Assembly (NCBI GenBank): GCA_030601965.1
Contig: JAUWAR010000034.1
Location: 1 to 11,645 of the forward strand
Length of the DNA: 11,645 nt
Direction: 5' to 3'
From: a bacterium
GTDB taxonomy: Bacteria; Hydrothermota; UBA3073; JACQXS01; JAUWAR01
Shown: positions 7,458-11,645 of the stretch, piece by piece
How positions within the stretch are numbered: the stretch's first letter is position 1
Layout of the letters: each line of letters begins with the position of its first letter
The notes under the pieces: model-generated
Told to the model about the DNA's origin: nothing
Seen by the model: only the letters and a program-made list of their open reading frames with translations
Databases searched by the model: none
Program-made: the position numbers and the translations under genes

Positions 7458-7485
7458 TTGACAACTTCTATTTTTATGCTATAAT
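7458..7485 (+). promoter_or_regulatory. Strong sigma-70 promoter for the Ntn-hydrolase/Doc cassette
   Basis: A perfect TTGACA (7458-7463) is followed after 16 nt by a perfect TATAAT (7480-7485), which is preceded by TG at 7477-7478 (extended -10). Transcription would begin near 7492, giving a leader of only about 13 nt. The GGAGGGAGG ribosome-binding site (7492-7500) would then sit at the very 5' end. No operator palindrome was noticed. Confidence 0.85.
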
Positions 7486-7504
7486 AAAATTGGAGGGAGG
7501 CTAA

Positions 7505-8326
7505 GTGACTTTAGTTGTATCAGTGAGAGTGCCAGATGGTATAGTAATTGGAGCTGATAGTCTATCAACAACTTACTCTGATCTTAAATTTAAGAGCAAT
7601 ATTGAGACTACTTGTCCCAAGTGTAGTAAGAAAATTATGCTTAAAGACTTGCCAGGACCTCCAATTCGTATTCCTGTAGCTAATTTTCCTACTGCTCAAA
7701 AGTTATTTCCTATAAAAAAAGATTTTGGTGTTGGTTTCTACGGTATGTCTGTCATCAATGGCATTACAATATATAACCATATTAGAAGCAATAACGAAAA
7801 ATGGAAAGATTTTACAGAGGTATCTAAACTTGCGGAGGCGTTAGGAGAGTATTTTCAGAAAGAGGTAAAAAAACAATTTAAAGATATTGAAAAAGCGTCT
7901 GAAAGTTTTCACCCATTAGGATTTCAACTTGTGGGGTTTGACGAGGAATCAAAGCCATGGGGACGAACAGTTATGGTTTCTATAGGCAAAGAAGTTAAAA
8001 CTAAAACAGACGATAGAATTGGGTGTAATATCGGTGGAGAGAAATATGTAGTTACAAAACTCTGGGAGTTAAGAAAAGAAATGGGTAAGGGAGCAATATA
8101 TGAGAGTTTTTCTTTGCAAGATGCAGTGGAGTATATAGATTTTTTAATAGGGACGACTGCAAAGTTCCAGAAATTTGTTAATATGATGCCAACAGTAGGT
8201 GAACCTGTAGATATTGCAGTAGTAACAAGATATAGTGGTTTTAAATGGGTTAAATGTAAGAAGTACACAAAAATCCTTGAAAAAAATGAAGAAAAGGGAG
8301 GATATAATGAAGACAAAAATCTCTAA
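7505..8326 (+). CDS. Proteasome-beta/HslV-like Ntn-hydrolase with a CPxC insertion
   Basis: The product is 273 residues from a GTG start, with GGAGGGAGG four nt upstream. After Met removal the N-terminus is TLVVSVRVPDGIVIGADS. Counting Thr as 1, Asp falls at 17, exactly as in proteasome beta subunits (Thr1, Asp17). The catalytic Lys33 equivalent is probably Lys65 in AQKLF, followed by FGVGFYGM like the usual xxVGxAGx strand. Lys65 is displaced by a roughly 30-residue insertion carrying CPKC (36-39). Later blocks IGCNIGGEKYVVTKL and VGEPVDIAVVTRYSG resemble the GSGG helix and the sGgpvDIavi strand. The Ser129/Asp166/Ser169 partners are not clearly kept. It is presumably a cytoplasmic peptidase or related amidohydrolase; assembly and substrate are unknown. 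No unfoldase ATPase is nearby. The gene overlaps the next by 20 nt. Confidence 0.72.
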   Translation: MTLVVSVRVPDGIVIGADSLSTTYSDLKFKSNIETTCPKCSKKIMLKDLPGPPIRIPVANFPTAQKLFPIKKDFGVGFYGMSVINGITIYNHIRSNNEKWKDFTEVSKLAEALGEYFQKEVKKQFKDIEKASESFHPLGFQLVGFDEESKPWGRTVMVSIGKEVKTKTDDRIGCNIGGEKYVVTKLWELRKEMGKGAIYESFSLQDAVEYIDFLIGTTAKFQKFVNMMPTVGEPVDIAVVTRYSGFKWVKCKKYTKILEKNEEKGGYNEDKNL

Positions 8327-8516
8327 ATCTTACAATGAGTCAGTACAAGAAATTTTTCCTGTAGTGCATATTTACTATGAGATTGCTCCACCATCTATTT
8401 CCAACCCACAATTCAATTTATCGGAGGCAATGGATACAAGTGAAAATACTGCCTATTTAGTCAGTCCTCAAGTAGATAGATTCTCAAAGGCGTGGCAAAA
8501 ACTGGCAAAGAGATAA
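8307..8516 (+). CDS. Unknown 69-residue protein, possible antitoxin of the downstream Doc
   Basis: The ATG at 8307 has GGGAGGA five nt upstream. The gene overlaps the preceding gene by 20 nt and the following one by 25 nt, so all three are probably coupled. No known domain is recognised: there is no obvious Phd/YefM, AbrB or ribbon-helix-helix pattern, and no S/T-x-x-x-E-G/N Fic-inhibitory motif. The sequence has a central FPVVHIYYEIAPPS segment and a basic, helical C-terminus, RFSKAWQKLAKR. Position immediately before a Doc/Fic gene is the classic place for an antitoxin, which is the only basis for that suggestion. It could instead be a partner or substrate of the Ntn-hydrolase. Confidence 0.7.
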   Translation: MKTKISKSYNESVQEIFPVVHIYYEIAPPSISNPQFNLSEAMDTSENTAYLVSPQVDRFSKAWQKLAKR

Positions 8517-8926
8517 TTAGATACCTCTCCAGAAAAGACATTCTTGAATTAAATCATAAACTTGTCACTCAATATGGAGGAGTATATTTTAAAGGGAAGG
8601 CAAATATAGCTAATGAGGACTCACTAAGTTATCTTTTAGATTCCGTAAAAATCTCATATTTTGGCAAAAAACTTCATCCTTCCTTGTTTGAAAAAGCCAG
8701 TGCTCACGCTTATTATATTATTAAAGACCACATATTTCGTGATGGAAATAAGAGAACGGGAATGGCTTCTGCAATATTATTTTTAGAAAAGAATGGCTAT
8801 AGTATTGTTCCGAAGGTTTCACAAGATGACATAGTAGATTTAGCTATTAGTATTGAAAAAGGGGAAACATCCAAATCTGCACTCGCTTGTTGGTTTAAAG
8901 AAAACACAGAGTGTCACAAAACTTAA
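8492..8926 (+). CDS. Doc/Fic-family protein (death-on-curing toxin-like)
   Basis: The 144-residue protein carries the Fic-fold core motif H80-IF-R-D-G-N-K-R88-T, followed by GMASAILFLEKNGY as in the Doc family. Its N-terminal LSRKDILELNHKLVTQYGG matches the usual Doc opening. Doc proteins are kinases that phosphorylate elongation factor Tu and stop translation; Fic relatives transfer AMP. The Lys in GNKR points to the Doc side. All motif residues are present, so it is probably active. GTG at 8492 is the only plausible start, giving about nine extra N-terminal residues and a 25-nt overlap with the upstream small gene. It is most likely the toxin of a toxin-antitoxin pair, unusually placed behind an Ntn-hydrolase. 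Confidence 0.88.
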   Translation: MAKTGKEIIRYLSRKDILELNHKLVTQYGGVYFKGKANIANEDSLSYLLDSVKISYFGKKLHPSLFEKASAHAYYIIKDHIFRDGNKRTGMASAILFLEKNGYSIVPKVSQDDIVDLAISIEKGETSKSALACWFKENTECHKT

Positions 8927-9034
8927 AAAAGAAAGCATAAGATAAAATTAAGTAAATTTTGGAATGCATTCGCTTGTTGAACATAGTGAAATCCTGTTTT
9001 TCGGGGCTGATGCTAAAAAATTGGGAGGGAATAA

Positions 9035-9268
9035 ATGAATATTAAGAAGGGTATAGAGAGAATTTTGCTATTTTTATCCATTGGATGGATGGTGTATGCT
9101 TCTATATTATGTATACCTGAAGCCCGACTTGGCATTGATCAATATTTGGGGCTCTTTCTTGTCTGGGGTATTATGCCAGCAATCGGCTTCTGGATTCTCT
9201 ATTTTATTATACGATGGATAATTGCAGGTTTTAAAGGAAACCAGAATAAAAAAAATATTAAGAGGTAA
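9035..9268 (+). CDS. Small two-helix membrane protein heading the que genes
   Basis: The 77-residue protein has two probable transmembrane helices, about residues 9-29 and 38-64, with basic ends (MNIKKGIER and KGNQNKKNIKR). I recognise no family. The ATG has GGGAGGGA four nt upstream. The stop is one nt before the queD start, so it is almost certainly co-transcribed with the queuosine genes. It is far shorter than known queuosine-precursor transporters (YhhQ, QueT). A link to preQ transport would be speculation from position only. Confidence 0.8.
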   Translation: MNIKKGIERILLFLSIGWMVYASILCIPEARLGIDQYLGLFLVWGIMPAIGFWILYFIIRWIIAGFKGNQNKKNIKR

Positions 9269-9269
9269 G

Positions 9270-9629
9270 ATGTATAAGATATTTGTAGAGGATAGGTTTT
9301 CTGCGGCACATCAAATTAAAGGCTATAAAGGTCAATGCGAAAAATTACACGGTCATAATTTTAAAGTCAAAGCAACTGTTGAAATAGATAAACTCAATGA
9401 ACTTGGCATGGGAATGGATTTTAGAGAAATTAAGAAGCAATTAAAAAAGATAATTGATAAACTTGACCATACTTTTTTAAATGAACTTCCCCAATTCAAA
9501 TCTTGCAATCCCACAGCAGAAAACATTGCAAAATATATTTTTTTAGAGATGAAGAAAAACCTAAAGTCTCTCTCCGAAGTGCAAGTCTGCGAATCAGATA
9601 CATCGAGCGTCTCCTATAGTGAAAATTAG
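9270..9629 (+). CDS. queD: 6-carboxy-5,6,7,8-tetrahydropterin synthase QueD
   Basis: The 119-residue product belongs to the PTPS/QueD family. It converts dihydroneopterin triphosphate to 6-carboxytetrahydropterin, the first dedicated step to preQ0. Visible residues are the zinc ligands His14 (FSAAH), His27 and His29 (LHGHN), the catalytic Cys23, the DH pair Asp66-His67 in LDHTFLN, and the substrate-binding Glu108 in VCESD. The ATG at 9270 has AGAGGT just upstream and starts one nt after the membrane-protein stop. In-frame starts further upstream lie inside that gene and lack a ribosome site. It overlaps queE by 11 nt. The GTP cyclohydrolase that supplies its substrate is not in this window. 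Confidence 0.95.
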   Translation: MYKIFVEDRFSAAHQIKGYKGQCEKLHGHNFKVKATVEIDKLNELGMGMDFREIKKQLKKIIDKLDHTFLNELPQFKSCNPTAENIAKYIFLEMKKNLKSLSEVQVCESDTSSVSYSEN

Positions 9630-10254
9630 CGAGATTTTCAAGAGCATACAAGGTGAGTCAACTCTGCAGGGTTTGCCTTGCACTTTTATAAGGCTCTGGG
9701 GATGTAATTTGAGATGCTCCTATTGTGATACCAAATATACATATGAAGGACCTTATAAAGAAATGTCCATAGACCAAATTATAAAAATGGTTGAAGACTG
9801 TAACTCTCCATTAGTTGAGATTACAGGTGGCGAGCCTTTACTTCAAGAAGAGGTGTATCCACTGTGTGAGGCACTAATTAAAAAAGATAATAGGCTCCTT
9901 ATTGAGACAAATGGTTCTCTTGATATACAAAGACTTCCAGAAGGCATCAAAAGGATAGTAGATATAAAATGTCCTGATAGTGGGATGTCAGATAAGGTGT
10001 ATTGGGATAATCTTAAGTATTTAAGTATAGAAGATGAGGTAAAGTTTGTGCTTTGTTCTCGTAAGGATTATGAATGGGCAAGGTCTGTGATTAAGAAACA
10101 CTCTTTAATTGATAAAGCTATTGTTCTATTTAGTGTAGCTGATAAAAGGCTTGAGCCTAAAAGCCTTGCAGAGTGGTTGATTAAGGATAATCTAAATGTA
10201 AGACTACAACTACAGTTACACAAGTATATCTGGACAGAAGGAGAAATGAAATAA
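9619..10254 (+). CDS. queE: 7-carboxy-7-deazaguanine synthase QueE
   Basis: The 211-residue radical-SAM enzyme rearranges 6-carboxytetrahydropterin to 7-carboxy-7-deazaguanine. It has SIQGEST near 9-15, the iron-sulphur motif C29-x3-C33-x2-C36 in GCNLRCSYCDT, and the SAM-binding ITGGEPL at 68-74. Length is normal for the family. GTG at 9619 gives the standard N-terminus (MKISEIFKSIQGE) and overlaps queD by 11 nt. No Shine-Dalgarno is obvious, so translation is probably coupled to queD. The TAA stop overlaps the queC ATG by one base (TAATG). Confidence 0.95.
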   Translation: MKISEIFKSIQGESTLQGLPCTFIRLWGCNLRCSYCDTKYTYEGPYKEMSIDQIIKMVEDCNSPLVEITGGEPLLQEEVYPLCEALIKKDNRLLIETNGSLDIQRLPEGIKRIVDIKCPDSGMSDKVYWDNLKYLSIEDEVKFVLCSRKDYEWARSVIKKHSLIDKAIVLFSVADKRLEPKSLAEWLIKDNLNVRLQLQLHKYIWTEGEMK

Positions 10255-10922
10255 TGGACACCGCAGTTGTTCTTTTAAGTGGAGGAATGGATTCTGCTGT
10301 TACAACAGCTATAGCATATCAAGATTATGAACTTGCTCTCCTACATATAAACTACGGTCAAAATACAGAGAAAAAGGAGCAGGGATGTTTTGAAAAGATT
10401 GCCGGGTTTTATAAAGCAAAAAAGAAATTAGTCTGTAACCTTGACTATTTTAAGAAAATCGGTGGCTCAAGCCTTGTCACGCCTTATTCACACCCCACAA
10501 CTCATAACTCACAACTCACAACTCCAGATACCTATGTTCCATTTAGGAATGCCAATTTTCTGGCAATAGCAGTTTCATGGGCAGAGGTAATAGGTGCTAA
10601 AAAAATCTTTATTGGTGCAGTAGAAGAAGATAGCCCGGAATATCCAGATACAAGAAAAGAATTTTATTCTGTATTTAATGAGTTAATTAAGGTTGGAACT
10701 AAACCAGATACTCATATAGAGATAGTAACTCCCGTTATCAATATGAGTAAAAGTGAAATCGTAAGAAAAGGGATTCAACTCAATGTCCCATTTGAATTTA
10801 CCTGGTCTTGTTATGATAATAATGAGAAACCCTGTAGAGTTTGTGATTCCTGTATTAGAAGAGAAAAGGCTTTTAAGAAGGCAGGTATCCCAGATCCATT
10901 GCTTGCTTGTGCCACAAAATGA
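10254..10922 (+). CDS. queC: 7-cyano-7-deazaguanine synthase QueC with a repeat-encoded loop
   Basis: The 222-residue enzyme makes preQ0 (7-cyano-7-deazaguanine) from 7-carboxy-7-deazaguanine, ammonia and ATP. It shows the PP-loop SGGMDS (9-14), TYVPFRNANF near 93-102, the GAVEEDSPEYPDTR block near 121-134, and a C-terminal zinc site of Cys186, Cys194, Cys197 and Cys200. Residues about 80-91 (SHPTTHNSQLTTP) form an extra low-complexity loop just before TYVPFRN, encoded by a heptanucleotide repeat and in frame. All catalytic motifs survive, so the enzyme is likely functional. It overlaps queE by one base. The downstream gene is convergent after a 23-nt gap without a clear terminator. Confidence 0.95.
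   Translation: MDTAVVLLSGGMDSAVTTAIAYQDYELALLHINYGQNTEKKEQGCFEKIAGFYKAKKKLVCNLDYFKKIGGSSLVTPYSHPTTHNSQLTTPDTYVPFRNANFLAIAVSWAEVIGAKKIFIGAVEEDSPEYPDTRKEFYSVFNELIKVGTKPDTHIEIVTPVINMSKSEIVRKGIQLNVPFEFTWSCYDNNEKPCRVCDSCIRREKAFKKAGIPDPLLACATK
10497..10524 (+). repeat. Heptanucleotide tandem repeat C, inside queC
   Basis: Four consecutive 7-nt units, ACAACTC, ATAACTC, ACAACTC and ACAACTC, run from 10497 to 10524. They are read as TTHNSQL-TT (residues 82-90) within QueC. Only one base differs among the four copies. Confidence 0.85.
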
Positions 10923-10945
10923 TGTTTAGTAGTTAATTGGAATCA

Positions 10946-11645
10946 TTACTTTAATGGTAGCATCAATGTGAAGATTGTATTCCTCTTTTCTCTTTTTGCA
11001 AATATTTTGCCTTTATGCATTACAATAATTCTCTTTACTAATGTCAGACCAAGTCCCCAGCCATATTCCTTAGTTGTATAACCAGGATTAAATGCTCTTA
11101 TTAGTTCTGCTCTTGTCATTCCTTTACCATTATCTTTTACTGACAGTTTCGCGTATTTTCCTTGTTTGGTTGTGGATAGTTCAATTTCTCTTGCATCTAC
11201 GTCTATAGAGTTTTTAACGAGATTTTCTATAGCCCAAGAAATGAGTTCTTTGTCAAGATGTAGGTTAGTCTTATCACTATATTTTTCAATTATCTTAACA
11301 TTCTTTGGAAATCGCTTTTTTAAATACTCAACGGTTTCTCTTGCAATTTCTGATAGATTTCCTATTTGAAATTTGGAAGGCGAACCGATTTTATGAAATC
11401 TTGTAGTAACACCTGATATTCTATCTATATCTCTTGAAATACAATCTCTGATTTTCTTATCTTTTATATGTTCTGCCCATCCTGCAAGAGAGGAAAGAGG
11501 AGTTCCCATCTGGTGAGCAGTTTCCTTTGCTATACCAGCCCATATAAAATTTTCTGTGCTTCTCTTTACTGTTCTGAGCCATAGAAATCCAATTGCAACT
11601 ATTATAATTGCGACAATAAGTTGGACATAAGGCGCCCATCTTAAA
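10946..11645 (-). CDS. Sensor histidine kinase, C-terminal part; 5' end beyond window
   Basis: The frame is open from the right edge (first full codon 11644-11642) to the stop at 10946, giving about 232 residues. It starts with a transmembrane helix (VQLIVAIIIVAIGFLWL). The dimerisation/phosphoacceptor segment AKETAHQMGTPLSSLAGW follows, with the phosphorylated His encoded at 11515-11513. The HATPase_c domain shows the N box (ENLVKN), G1 (DNGKGM) and G2 (GWGLGL). This H-box style (KETAHQxGTPLSSL) is typical of kinases from Bacteroidetes-like and candidate-phylum bacteria. The N-terminal sensor domain and start codon lie outside the window, as would any response regulator. An ATG at 11509 lies after the essential His, so it is not the real start. 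It is convergent with queC. Confidence 0.93.
   Translation of the reverse strand, partial: LRWAPYVQLIVAIIIVAIGFLWLRTVKRSTENFIWAGIAKETAHQMGTPLSSLAGWAEHIKDKKIRDCISRDIDRISGVTTRFHKIGSPSKFQIGNLSEIARETVEYLKKRFPKNVKIIEKYSDKTNLHLDKELISWAIENLVKNSIDVDAREIELSTTKQGKYAKLSVKDNGKGMTRAELIRAFNPGYTTKEYGWGLGLTLVKRIIVMHKGKIFAKREKRNTIFTLMLPLK

Noticed and set aside
7924..8316. Minus-strand reading frame of 130 codons
   Set aside because: It is antisense to the Ntn-hydrolase gene, which has a strong promoter, a ribosome-binding site and conserved motifs.
8927..9034. Possible preQ1 riboswitch or promoter ahead of the que genes (CCTG-TTTTT-CGGG hairpin and an A-rich CTAAAAAA stretch)
   Set aside because: The hairpin is only four pairs, the conserved preQ1-I loop and the CUAA-type tail pairing are missing, and no convincing -35/-10 pair was found. 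Nothing else is recognisable in this 108-nt gap.
10497..10524. CRISPR-like repeats
   Set aside because: The units are only 7 nt, directly adjacent and without spacers; they are simple tandem repeats in a coding region.
10923..10945. Terminator between queC and the histidine kinase
   Set aside because: The 23-nt gap has no GC stem or T-tract.

Overview
The window looks like a chromosomal segment of an AT-rich, Gram-negative-type bacterium, probably anaerobic or fermentative and from a poorly sampled lineage. An Omp85/BamA-type outer-membrane barrel and two probable lipoproteins point to an outer membrane. The ADP-forming acyl-CoA synthetase, the short-form ThiC and the histidine-kinase style suggest an uncultured candidate-phylum bacterium, but the exact phylum is a guess. 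Most genes have purine-rich Shine-Dalgarno sequences. Four candidate promoters share a TTGACA -35 box.

Layout: (1) 1-5002, minus strand. A TPR lipoprotein, an HNH endonuclease-like protein and an Omp85-family barrel form a tight transcription unit. They are followed by bioY, with its own likely promoter, and an NDP-forming acyl-CoA synthetase that runs off the left edge. (2) 5009-5180 is a divergent promoter region. (3) 5181-7419, plus strand: thiC, a REP-like palindromic element, and a lipoprotein made of two tandem copies of one domain. (4) 7505-8926, plus strand: a near-perfect promoter drives three overlapping genes, namely a proteasome-beta/HslV-like N-terminal-nucleophile hydrolase with a CPxC-bearing insertion, a 69-residue unknown protein, and a Doc/Fic-family toxin-like protein. 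This is the best candidate for an undescribed system. (5) 9035-10922, plus strand: a two-helix membrane protein, then queD, queE and queC, which make the 7-deazaguanine precursor preQ0 for queuosine (or related modified bases). (6) 10946-11645, minus strand: a histidine kinase whose N-terminus lies beyond the right edge.

A second unusual theme is short heptanucleotide tandem repeats, seen at three places. One lies in the thiC leader, one encodes the signal peptide of the duplicated lipoprotein, and one encodes an extra loop inside QueC. In the two coding cases the 7-nt unit is translated in frame as a 7-residue (21-nt) pattern, which suggests that simple repeats are being turned into coding sequence in this genome.

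Intergenic gaps are all under 300 bases. The largest (5009-5180, 6465-6576, 8927-9034) are described under the features or rejected items.
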